Below are positions 33,977 through 42,051 of a stretch of 64,000 nucleotides of DNA, one piece after another (positions within the stretch are counted from its first letter, which is position 1; every line of letters begins with the position of its first letter). Location: assembly GCA_036557885.1 (NCBI GenBank), contig DATBGS010000010.1, forward strand, positions 1 through 64,000, read 5' to 3'. The stretch is from DATBGS01 sp036557885 (GTDB lineage Bacteria > Chloroflexota > Ktedonobacteria > Ktedonobacterales > DATBGS01). Below the pieces are notes generated by a model. It ran no database searches, had not been told where the DNA came from, and worked only from the letters and a program-made list of their open reading frames with translations. Made by a program: the position numbers and the translations under genes.

Positions 33977-36366
33977 TGTCGGACGTAGTATTCTTCCCAA
34001 TCCGCCACCATAGCCCGGCCTGCGCCTGGCATCTGGAGCGGTTAATTAGCGAGCGCAAGCCGCGCGCCGTCTTGATTGAGGGGCCGCGAGATGCGACGGC
34101 GCTGCTGCCGCATCTCGCCAATCCCGCGACAAAAGCGCCCATCGCCATCTACACAACGTTTGTGGACACGACCAACCGGCTTGGGCAGCCCAAGCCAGAG
34201 AAATCCAAGCCCGCGCGCTTCTCGGCGTATTACCCGATGGCCGATTATTCGCCGGAACTGGTAGCGATTCGCACTGGCGTGACGGCGGGCGCAGAGGTGC
34301 GCTTTATTGATCTGACGTTTCCAGAGATGGTGCTGGCGGAACACGGGCAACAGCAAAAGCAGCAGGCGCGCAGCCTGCTGGATGAACAGTATCTGCGCCA
34401 GAGCCGCTTTCTCAAGGCGCTCTGCGAGCGTACCGGCACACGCGACCCGGATGATCTGTGGGACCATCTCTATGAGACGAACTTCCAGCAGCTTTCGTCT
34501 GAAGAGTTTATCAAGGGCGTCGAAACGTACTGCGCGCTCTCGCGTGCCGACTACACGACAGAGATGCTGGAGCGCGAAGGCAACATTGCCCGCGAAGCAG
34601 CGATGGCTGCTGAGATCAAAGCGGAGACTGAGCGCGGAGATGGGTTGATTCTGGTGGTGACCGGCGGCTTCCATACGCCCGCGCTGCGCGAGCGGTTGGA
34701 GGCCGCCAGGAGTGGCGGCGCTACAAGCGAGACTGTCCCCGGCGAGGCGCAAACGCTGCTGATGCGCTATGGATTTGTCCAGCTAGATCGGCTGAACGGC
34801 TACGCCAGCGGCATGCCCTCGCCAGGGTTTTACCAGCGCATCTGGGAGCATCTGCACCAGGAAACGGCGACAGATGTGCCGCCCGCCGCCCGCACTGCGG
34901 CTGAGTTCATCGTCGAGCTTGGGCGCGTCAGCCGAGAAAAAGCGCCAGGGCTTTCTCCAGCGGATGAGATTGCCGCGCTGGACCAGACGCGCCGCCTGGC
35001 AGGTTTTCGCCAGCATCCGCAGCCGACACGAGAAGACTTGCTGGATGGCATTCGCTCCAGTTTTGTGAAAGGCGCAGCAGATGCCGAAGGCGGGCTGGTG
35101 CTGGATCAGGCGCGGGTGCTGCTGGCGGGCAGTCGTATTGGCGATCTGCCGCCAGATGTGGGCGTGGCGCCGCTGGTGGATGATTTTCGCCGGGCGGCAG
35201 CGCAGAACGGGCTGGACATCTCCATTCTGTATCACAAAGAAAAAACGCTGGAGCTTTACAAAAGCACGTCTCATCGCGCCACCAGCCACTTCTTTTATCG
35301 CCTGGATTATCTGGGCGTGCCCTTTGGCAGGCGGCTCAAGGGGCCAGATTTTGTGGCTGGCCGCGATCTGGAGCGTATTACCGAAGTCTGGCGCTTTTGC
35401 TGGTCGCCGGACACCGAGAGCAAGCTGACAGAACAAAGCCTGTATGGTGGCACGCTGGAAGAGGCTACTGCCAACTTGCTCCAGCATGGGCTGGACGAAG
35501 CAGATGAAAAGGGCCAGGGGCGGCGCTCGGATGTGACCGCCGCGCAACTGCTGCACGCCTGCCGAATGGGGTTGCAGCGCCTTGCGCCGGAACTGCTGGC
35601 GCGTACTGCCGCGCTGATTGCCGAGGATGCGTCGTTTGTCTCGCTGGTCAATACTGCCGGACAGTTGCTGCTGCTGCATTCCTCGCGCGAGCCGTTGGAA
35701 GCGCATACCCTGACTGGCTTGACCACGATTGCCAACACCGCGTACCAACGCGCCTGCTATCTGCTGCCCAATCTGGCGGGAACGAGCGAACAAGAGGAGC
35801 AGGCAACCTTGGACGCGCTCAACGCGCTCCAGCAAGTGGCGCTCTCGCTGGGCGACCAGCCAAACAGCCATTTGCTGCTGCGCACCGGCCTGCGCGACCT
35901 GCTGGACAACGCCCAGGCGAATCCGGCCATTCGCGGCGGGGCGCTGGGCGCGTTGCACACCGATGGGCAGCTTGACGATGAGGAACTGGTGCGCCATGTG
36001 AGCGGCCATCTAGAGAAAGACGGCCCGGTGTTCTTGCGCGGCCTGCTGCGCACGAATCGCCCGTGTCTCTGGCAGGTGCGCCCGCTGCTGGAAGCGTTGA
36101 ACCAGACCGTTTGCGATTGGGATGAGAGCCAGTTTGTGAAGCTGCTGCCAGATTTGCGGCTGGCTTTTGCTGATCTGACGGCGCACGAGGCTGATCTGGT
36201 GGCGCGCACAGTGGCCGAGCAGGTTGGGGCGCGTTCGGCGCCGTCGCTGATGATTACGGGCGCCAGCCCACAGGACTTGCTGCTGGGCGCAGCGCTGAAT
36301 CAGCGCATAGAAGAAACGCTGGCCCGCGATGGCCTGGCGGCATTTCTTGAGGAGGTGAGCCGATGA
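33976..36366 (+). CDS. DUF5682 family protein
   Basis: 796 residues from ATG 33976, which overlaps the MoxR stop by one base; an in-frame ATG 12 bp earlier lies inside the MoxR gene. The N-terminal domain has FFPIRHHSPACAWHLE and RAVLIEGPRDATALLPHL, a His-His-containing pattern seen in DUF5682. The rest is mostly helical. I know no tested activity; a relationship to EreA/ChaN-like folds is a guess. Genes of this family commonly sit between a MoxR ATPase and a vWA gene, as here. An in-frame REP-like repeat at 34702-34728 encodes part of a loop (AARSGGATSE). Confidence 0.83.
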   Translation: MSDVVFFPIRHHSPACAWHLERLISERKPRAVLIEGPRDATALLPHLANPATKAPIAIYTTFVDTTNRLGQPKPEKSKPARFSAYYPMADYSPELVAIRTGVTAGAEVRFIDLTFPEMVLAEHGQQQKQQARSLLDEQYLRQSRFLKALCERTGTRDPDDLWDHLYETNFQQLSSEEFIKGVETYCALSRADYTTEMLEREGNIAREAAMAAEIKAETERGDGLILVVTGGFHTPALRERLEAARSGGATSETVPGEAQTLLMRYGFVQLDRLNGYASGMPSPGFYQRIWEHLHQETATDVPPAARTAAEFIVELGRVSREKAPGLSPADEIAALDQTRRLAGFRQHPQPTREDLLDGIRSSFVKGAADAEGGLVLDQARVLLAGSRIGDLPPDVGVAPLVDDFRRAAAQNGLDISILYHKEKTLELYKSTSHRATSHFFYRLDYLGVPFGRRLKGPDFVAGRDLERITEVWRFCWSPDTESKLTEQSLYGGTLEEATANLLQHGLDEADEKGQGRRSDVTAAQLLHACRMGLQRLAPELLARTAALIAEDASFVSLVNTAGQLLLLHSSREPLEAHTLTGLTTIANTAYQRACYLLPNLAGTSEQEEQATLDALNALQQVALSLGDQPNSHLLLRTGLRDLLDNAQANPAIRGGALGALHTDGQLDDEELVRHVSGHLEKDGPVFLRGLLRTNRPCLWQVRPLLEALNQTVCDWDESQFVKLLPDLRLAFADLTAHEADLVARTVAEQVGARSAPSLMITGASPQDLLLGAALNQRIEETLARDGLAAFLEEVSR
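34702..34728 (+). repeat. REP-like repeat inside the DUF5682 coding region
   Basis: GCCGCCAGG and GGCGGCGCTACAAGC around three variable bases match window positions 11-37 at 24 of 27 bases. The insertion keeps the reading frame. Confidence 0.65.
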
Positions 36367-37502
36367 GCGCATCCCCTGATCTTGCAATGGCTCGCTGGCG
36401 GCTGATGCTGGGCCGCTTTGCTGATAACGCCTGTGCTGGCGCACTGGATGGCGACAAACTGCGCATGGATGCCGCGCTGGATTACCTGTATGGCCGCGAG
36501 TACGAAGGGCGCGGCGCGCGCAACGACCCGAATCAGCCGCGTTCGGCTGGCTCTGGCCCCAGCGTCATCACCATTCCCGATTGGCTGAAAGAGGTGCGCG
36601 AACTCTTCCCACGCGAAACGGTGGAAATTATCGAGAAGCACGCGCTGGACCGCTATGGCATGAGCGATCTGGTCACGGACCCGCAGGTGATGGAAAAGCT
36701 CGAACCCAGCTACGACCTGCTCAAAACCATCCTGACCTTTAAGCATATGATGCACGGGCAGACGCTGGAGATGGCCCGTAAGATTGTGCGGCGGGTGGTC
36801 GAAGACCTCAAGCGCCGCCTGGAAGCCGATGTGCGCCGCGTGATGTTTGGCAAGCTGAATCGCTTCCAGCACAGCCCGATGCGCGTGGCCCAGAATTTTG
36901 ATTGGCGCCGGACGATTCGCGCCAACCTCAAGAATTACGATACTGAAGCGCGCCGCATGACCATCCAGGATGTGTTCTTCTTCTCGCGGGTGGAGCGGCA
37001 CCTGCCCTGGCACGTCGTGCTGTGCGTGGACCAAAGCGGCTCCATGACCGATTCGGTGATTCACAGCGCGGTGATGGCAGGCATTCTGGCCGGGCTGCCC
37101 GCGCTGAAGGTGAGCCTGGTGGTGTTTGATACCTCGGTGGTGGACCTGAGTGGCTATGTGGACGACCCAACCGAGGCGCTGCTCTCGGTGCAGCTTGGCG
37201 GCGGGACAGACATCGCCAAAGCGATGAAGTATTGCGAAACGCTGGTGGAAAATCCACATCGCACCGTCGTTGTCCTGGTGACAGACTTTTACGAAGGCGG
37301 CGACCCCCGACGGCTGGTGGGGCAAGTCAAACACATCTGCGAGAGCGGCGCAAAAGTGCTGGGGCTGGCCGCGCTGGATTCTGAGGCCACACCCAGCTAT
37401 GACCACCAGATGGCCGAGCGGCTGGCCGCTGCTGGGGCCGATATTGCCGCGCTGACTCCGCTGCAACTTGCCGAGTGGCTGCTGAAGGTGATTCGAAAAT
37501 GA
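36363..37502 (+). CDS. vWA-domain protein (MoxR partner)
   Basis: 379 residues. The helical N-terminal half is followed by a von Willebrand A domain with an intact MIDAS metal site: DQSGS (D223, S225, S227), the Thr in GGGTDIAKAM and the Asp in VLVTDFYEGG. Such proteins bind Mg2+ through MIDAS and serve as adaptors for MoxR ATPases. The start overlaps the DUF5682 stop (ATGA), and its own stop overlaps the SWIM gene in the same way, so all four are expressed in fixed ratio. Confidence 0.9.
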   Translation: MSASPDLAMARWRLMLGRFADNACAGALDGDKLRMDAALDYLYGREYEGRGARNDPNQPRSAGSGPSVITIPDWLKEVRELFPRETVEIIEKHALDRYGMSDLVTDPQVMEKLEPSYDLLKTILTFKHMMHGQTLEMARKIVRRVVEDLKRRLEADVRRVMFGKLNRFQHSPMRVAQNFDWRRTIRANLKNYDTEARRMTIQDVFFFSRVERHLPWHVVLCVDQSGSMTDSVIHSAVMAGILAGLPALKVSLVVFDTSVVDLSGYVDDPTEALLSVQLGGGTDIAKAMKYCETLVENPHRTVVVLVTDFYEGGDPRRLVGQVKHICESGAKVLGLAALDSEATPSYDHQMAERLAAAGADIAALTPLQLAEWLLKVIRK

Positions 37503-39670
37503 ACCTTGCTGTATACAAAGAACTGACTGATGACACGCTGGTGACGCTTGCCAGCATAGGTGATCTGCGCCGCGCCAAAAAAGACCTGGAGCGCAACCCG
37601 TTACAGGTTCAGGAAGAGCGGGCTGACATCATCATGCTGACGATTCCAAGCGAAGCTGTTACGGTGGCTCTCCCCGTCAACGGCCCAGCCAAAGCCACCT
37701 GTACGTGCAAATCTGATAAGTGCTGTCGGCATATTCTGGCTGGTACGCTTTTTCTGCGCACCAGAGCACAAGAAGTGCCAGCAGAAGCAGCGCCCGCCCA
37801 GGCAGACGACACACCTAAACCAGACGAGTTGATGCAATTTACCGAGGCCAACCTGATTGCCTGGGCTGGGCGCCCGCTCTATCGCCAGATGGTAGATGAG
37901 CTGGCTTTTGGCGAGCTAGAAATCGAAATAGTACCAGGGAGCAAAAACGCTGTCTTTCGCCTGCCGCAATACGGGCAGATTGTGCGCGCCCTGGCTGGCG
38001 CCGGGCTGGATGGTGTGATCTGCTCATGCAAACCATCGCAGCCGCCCTGCAAGCACGCGGTGGCGGCTGTGCTGTTTTATCAATCACAGCATGGCAAGCC
38101 TTTGCCAGATACGTCCGAGAAGCTGCTGACCGCAAAAGCGGGCACGCCTCGCACCCGCCAGGAAGTGTTGGCATCCGCCCAGCAGGTCATTGCGGATATG
38201 ATAGCATTGGGGCTTGCCCGCCTCTCCAAAACCACCGAAGGCAGACTCACCACTCTGGCGCTTTCAGCGCATGGGGTTGATCTCCCCAATCTGGTGAAGG
38301 CGCTTCGCAGGCTTGCCAACCAGATTGCGCTCTCCCTTAACCGCGATGTCACCGCCAGCACCCCTCAGTTGCTCACTTCCGCCTCTCGCGCTTACGCGCT
38401 CTCGTTTGCGCTCAGCCAGCCAGGAGGCACTACCAGCCAGGCATTAGTTGGGGAACACAAAAAAAAGTATTATGAGCTTGGCTCGGCTGAACTGGTGGGT
38501 GTGGGTGCTGAGCAATGGGCCGCGTCATCCGGGTATGCAGGCTTAGCCCTGTTTTTCTGGGATATTGTCTCACGACGTTGGACCCGTTGGACAGATGCAC
38601 GTCCGACCATTCACGCAAATGTGTACTTTTATCCTCAACACCGCTATCTGTATGAGGACATCTGGCAAAGTGGCGCAACGCCTTCCCAGATGAGCCGCAG
38701 CCACCTACGATTGGCAAAGGCCGAAAGCAATCGGATAAAAAACCTCTCGAATAACAAAGAAACGAAGGCAACCATCATTGGGCCATCCGATCTGAGCGCG
38801 CTTCATATGGAAGGGGTGACATTCGATGATTGGTCCAGGCTGGCGGAACGCATTGCCACCACGCGCATATCCGGTCTGAGCGAAAGCGCCCCGCTGGATA
38901 CCCTTGTGGTCATTACGCCTGCTGCCTGGGAAGAAGCTCATTACGATCAGATGACGCAGACGCTTATTCGCCCGGTACGCGACACCGCCGGGCGGCTGCT
39001 GCCGATGGTATTGCCACATAACGCCGACTGGTCCTTTGCGGTGGATACGCTGCAAGCCTGGAAACCGGAGCAATATGAAACATGGGGCATCCTGGGGAAT
39101 GCCTTTATCACTGGCAACGGGCTGGAAGTGCGCCCCATTTCGCTGCTGAATCGCAAGCCGCTGCCCAGGCCCATCAACTCGCCCGTTCTGCACCTCACCC
39201 TGGATACTTTGCAAGCCAATAAGCCAGCGACGGCTGCCAAACCTGCGCCAGCCACGCCTGCTGGAGCAACGCCAGCCGCAAGCGAAGCATCCGAAGAACT
39301 GGAAGGAGAGTTGGAGGATGAATTGGCAGCAGAAGAAGAGGCAGAGGTTGCTGGTGATCACTCGGCAGTCGGGCAGTTACTCAGAACAGCCAGCACTGAG
39401 CTAGAGCAGCTTGCCGAGCGCGGGGCGCGGGCGAGTTCGCCCGCGCTGGAAAGCCGCCTGCGCGATCTGGCCGAGCGTTTGCGGCAGGTAGGAGTTGCCA
39501 CCTGCGCCGCTGCTCTGGCAACGGTTGCCCGGCACCTGGAAGCCAACCGTCACCAGATTAGCCCAGAAACCGAGCACATCGCGCTGGCACTGCTGCGCGC
39601 CTACTATCTGCTGCGGCTGGCGCTGGAGCAATCAGCGGTGACAGAGGCGCTGGCAATGTACCAGATGTGA
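37499..39670 (+). CDS. Protein with two SWIM zinc fingers
   Basis: 723 residues from ATG 37499, which overlaps the vWA stop; a start 24 bp earlier is unlikely. Two SWIM motifs are visible: C68, C70, C76, H78 (CTCKSDKCCRH) and C175, C177, C184, H186 (CSCKPSQPPCKH). SWIM fingers bind DNA or proteins. The rest includes a Pro/Ala/Glu-rich linker (about 585-630, TAAKPAPATPAGAT and EELEGELEDELAAEEE) and a helical end. It closes the MoxR-DUF5682-vWA block and could be its targeting subunit. Confidence 0.87.
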   Translation: MNLAVYKELTDDTLVTLASIGDLRRAKKDLERNPLQVQEERADIIMLTIPSEAVTVALPVNGPAKATCTCKSDKCCRHILAGTLFLRTRAQEVPAEAAPAQADDTPKPDELMQFTEANLIAWAGRPLYRQMVDELAFGELEIEIVPGSKNAVFRLPQYGQIVRALAGAGLDGVICSCKPSQPPCKHAVAAVLFYQSQHGKPLPDTSEKLLTAKAGTPRTRQEVLASAQQVIADMIALGLARLSKTTEGRLTTLALSAHGVDLPNLVKALRRLANQIALSLNRDVTASTPQLLTSASRAYALSFALSQPGGTTSQALVGEHKKKYYELGSAELVGVGAEQWAASSGYAGLALFFWDIVSRRWTRWTDARPTIHANVYFYPQHRYLYEDIWQSGATPSQMSRSHLRLAKAESNRIKNLSNNKETKATIIGPSDLSALHMEGVTFDDWSRLAERIATTRISGLSESAPLDTLVVITPAAWEEAHYDQMTQTLIRPVRDTAGRLLPMVLPHNADWSFAVDTLQAWKPEQYETWGILGNAFITGNGLEVRPISLLNRKPLPRPINSPVLHLTLDTLQANKPATAAKPAPATPAGATPAASEASEELEGELEDELAAEEEAEVAGDHSAVGQLLRTASTELEQLAERGARASSPALESRLRDLAERLRQVGVATCAAALATVARHLEANRHQISPETEHIALALLRAYYLLRLALEQSAVTEALAMYQM

Positions 39671-39677
39671 GAGTGGC

Positions 39678-40304
39678 TTAGCCCTGGTGAATGGGCTTCC
39701 TGGCTGAGACACAGACAAGCGAAAGGAAGCCCAGCGGGCTGCTGGTGATGTCTGTAAATCCAGCGGCGCGCAGCAGCGCTGGCGCATCCTCTATTCCGCT
39801 TGGCCGCGCGCGATGCCCCGGCAGCTTCTGAGTGTAATCAACGATTACCAACCTCCCACCCGGCTTGAGAACCCGCGCAATGGATTCTACTGCCTGGCGC
39901 TTGAGGTCGCCTGGCAGGTGATGATACATCAGGCTGCTGGTGGCGCAATCAAACGTTTGGTCAGGGAATGACATGGCCTCGACTGGCTCCAGCCGAAAAT
40001 CTATGCTCAACCCACGCTTGCTTGCTTTCTTTTGAGCCTGGGCAATCATCTCTGGGGAAGCATCAATGCCTGCAACCTTCCCGGTTGGCCCAACGCGGCG
40101 GGCCAGCACCAGCGCCAGGGCACCAGTGCCACAGCCAACATCCAGAACCGCGTCCCCTGGCTGCGCCTGCGCGCGGTCTGCGGTACGCGCTCGCAAACGG
40201 CGGGACCGCCCCAAGGTAAGCACCTGCACCAGCAGATCATAGTGGGCAGCCCAATGAATTACGCTGCCTTCGGTTTCCGGTTGACTGGGGTGTATGTGTT
40301 GCAT
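39678..40304 (-). CDS. Class I SAM-dependent methyltransferase
   Basis: 208 residues. SAM-binding motif I VLDVGCGTGALALVLA, motif II VAGIDASPEMIAQAQ, then SSLMYHHLP and LKPGGRLVIVDY identify the UbiE/type-11 methyltransferase group. The substrate is not predictable. It is divergent from a TetR gene, with paired palindromes between, so it is probably that regulator's target. The stop lies 7 bp from that of the convergent SWIM gene. Confidence 0.88.
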   Translation of the reverse strand: MQHIHPSQPETEGSVIHWAAHYDLLVQVLTLGRSRRLRARTADRAQAQPGDAVLDVGCGTGALALVLARRVGPTGKVAGIDASPEMIAQAQKKASKRGLSIDFRLEPVEAMSFPDQTFDCATSSLMYHHLPGDLKRQAVESIARVLKPGGRLVIVDYTQKLPGHRARPSGIEDAPALLRAAGFTDITSSPLGFLSLVCVSARKPIHQG

Positions 40305-40330
40305 ATGCCCTTTCCTTTCCGATCACTCTA

Positions 40331-40358
40331 TTCACTACTGAACGAATTGTTCTATAAT
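40331..40358 (+). promoter_or_regulatory. Candidate promoter of the TetR gene
   Basis: A perfect TATAAT at 40353-40358, with TTCACT 16 bp upstream as a weak -35. The first operator candidate lies between them. Confidence 0.45.
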
Positions 40359-40427
40359 AACTATGCGCGAAAGAACGGCTTCTGGCAAGGCGCAAAAACG
40401 CGCATTTGTCCAATAGTGAACAGTTCA
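40340..40427. promoter_or_regulatory. Paired candidate TetR operators
   Basis: GAACGAATTGTTC (40340-40352) and TGAACAGTTCA (40417-40427) share GAAC/GTTC arms and lie in the 150-bp gap between the methyltransferase and TetR genes. One overlaps the promoter region, as expected for autoregulation. Confidence 0.5.
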
Positions 40428-40454
40428 TCTCAATTGTTTGGGAAGCGGGTACGC

Positions 40455-41039
40455 ATGAAGACCCAGAAAACAGATCGGCGTTCTGAACGATCACGCCGTA
40501 TTATTGGCGAGGCTTTCATCGCGCTGCTGCGGGAAAAGCGGTACGAGGACATCACTGTGCAGGATGTGCTGGACCGCGCAGATATTGGCCGCTCCACCTT
40601 CTATACGCATTATTACGACAAAGAAGACCTGCTCGACAGCCATATCGAGGCGATGATAGATGCCTTGAGCCAGCATATGGAGCAAGCGCCAGGTACAACC
40701 ATGCTGTTGATTCCCAGCCTGGGCCTGTTCCAGCATGTACAGGAGCAGCGGCGGCTCTACCACGCGATGACGCGCGGGGGCGGCCTGGAAATCCACAAGC
40801 GGACTATGCAGGCGAAACTCAGCCAACAGGTGGAACAGCGCTTACAGGCCACGCTGAAAAAACCGACGCCCACTCTGACGCTGACGCTGGCGGCTCAGGT
40901 GGTGGCTGGCACGTTTCTGACGTTGTTGCAGTGGTGGGCAGAGCACGACATGAGCATTTCTCCAAAAGAAATGGATGGGTACTTTCAGCGGTTGGTGCTG
41001 CCGGGCATACAGAACATGCTGACTGATGAGGTATTATGA
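40455..41039 (+). CDS. TetR/AcrR-family transcriptional regulator
   Basis: 194 residues from ATG 40455, the start nearest the family's usual N terminus; the open frame runs upstream to 40032 across the promoter and methyltransferase gene, so the longer start is rejected. N-terminal helix-turn-helix: RSRRIIGEAFIALLREKRYEDITVQ then VLDRADIGRSTFYTHYYDKEDLL. The C-terminal domain binds an unknown ligand. It is likely to repress the divergent methyltransferase and itself. Confidence 0.88.
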   Translation: MKTQKTDRRSERSRRIIGEAFIALLREKRYEDITVQDVLDRADIGRSTFYTHYYDKEDLLDSHIEAMIDALSQHMEQAPGTTMLLIPSLGLFQHVQEQRRLYHAMTRGGGLEIHKRTMQAKLSQQVEQRLQATLKKPTPTLTLTLAAQVVAGTFLTLLQWWAEHDMSISPKEMDGYFQRLVLPGIQNMLTDEVL

Positions 41040-41090
41040 AGTGGCGAATAATTTTGCAGGCAGGAAAACAATCAGGAAGAGTAAGCGAGG

Positions 41091-41459
41091 ATGAGCGAAG
41101 AAGAACCTATTGAAACATCCGTCTATGCCACAGACCGCGCCTCTCTGGAGGAGAACTGCGACATCGAGTTTTTCATTGCGGGCGGTCCTGGCGGGCAAAA
41201 CCGCAACAAAGTGGAAACGGGCGTGCGCCTGACGCACCGGCCCAGCGGAACCGTCGTCGCTGCCACCGAGCGCCGCTCGCAATATGCCAACCGCGAGGCG
41301 GCGTTTGCGCGTATGGCGGCCAAACTGGAGCAGAAACAGCGCGTGCAGAAGCCGCGTCGCCCCACGCGCCCATCGGCGGCAAGCAAGGCGGCGCGGTTGG
41401 AGGCGAAACGCCGCGTCAGCGAGATCAAGCGCGCGCGCTCTGCTGTTTCCGATGAATAA
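41091..41459 (+). CDS. RF-1-domain peptidyl-tRNA hydrolase-like protein
   Basis: 122 residues holding the release-factor GGQ motif in GGPGGQNRNKVETGVRLTH and a basic C-terminal tail (SAASKAARLEAKRRVSEIKRAR). That is the layout of ArfB-type or RF-H-like proteins that release peptides from stalled ribosomes by hydrolysing peptidyl-tRNA. It lacks codon-recognition domains, so it is stop-codon independent. The tail is shorter than in ArfB proper. It is followed by overlapping mobA. Confidence 0.83.
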   Translation: MSEEEPIETSVYATDRASLEENCDIEFFIAGGPGGQNRNKVETGVRLTHRPSGTVVAATERRSQYANREAAFARMAAKLEQKQRVQKPRRPTRPSAASKAARLEAKRRVSEIKRARSAVSDE

Positions 41460-42051
41460 GATGCCAGCCCATTCCGTCAGTTGCGCCATTCTCGCAGGTG
41501 GTCGGAGCCAGCGCATGGGCCAGGATAAAGCGGCGCTGCTAATCCAAGGCGAGCCGCTGCTGGCAAGGACTGCGCGCACGGTGCGCGCGATAACATCAGA
41601 GATTGCTATCATTGGCCCGCCAGAGCGTGCCGCGCTCGCGCCGGGCATCCCGGTGATTCCTGATCGCTGGCCGAATGCCGGGCCGCTGGGAGGGATTGCC
41701 ACTGCGCTGCACGCGCTGGCTGGCGAGGCAGTGCTGGTGGTTGGCTGCGATATGCCTTTCTTGAATGTCGCGCTGCTGCGCTATCTCATCGAGCTTGGAG
41801 AAACGCAGGAGGCTGTCGTTGTGCGGCTGGATGGGCAGGTGCACCCGCTGCACGCGGTGTATCGTAAAAGCTGCTTGCCAGCGCTTGAAGCGCAGCTTGC
41901 CGCCGGCGACCTGCGTGTGCAGGGCTTTCTGGCGCGTCTCCAGGTGCGCTATGTGGAGCCGCCTGAGCTTGATCGCTTCGACCCAGAGCACCGCTCGGTC
42001 TTTAACGCCAACACGCCCGAAGAGTGGGCGCAAGCGCTCAAGCTGCTATGA
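41452..42051 (+). CDS. mobA: Molybdenum cofactor guanylyltransferase
   Basis: 199 residues. Nucleotidyltransferase signature SCAILAGGRSQRMGQDKAALL, then WPNAGPLGGIATALHALAG and VVGCDMPFLN with the metal-binding Asp. MobA adds GMP to molybdopterin to form the guanine dinucleotide cofactor. The start is either ATG 41452, overlapping the RF-like gene by 8 bp, or ATG 41461; neither has a clear ribosome site. Its 3' end overlaps that of the convergent cysteine-rich gene by 6 bp. Confidence 0.85.
   Translation: MNKMPAHSVSCAILAGGRSQRMGQDKAALLIQGEPLLARTARTVRAITSEIAIIGPPERAALAPGIPVIPDRWPNAGPLGGIATALHALAGEAVLVVGCDMPFLNVALLRYLIELGETQEAVVVRLDGQVHPLHAVYRKSCLPALEAQLAAGDLRVQGFLARLQVRYVEPPELDRFDPEHRSVFNANTPEEWAQALKLL

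Noticed and set aside
34783..36009. 408-codon minus-strand frame inside the DUF5682 gene
   Set aside because: No ribosome site or domain, and it opposes a well-supported overlapping operon.
40032..40454. Long N-terminal extension of the TetR protein
   Set aside because: It would cross the divergent promoter and the methyltransferase gene; the HTH begins right after ATG 40455.
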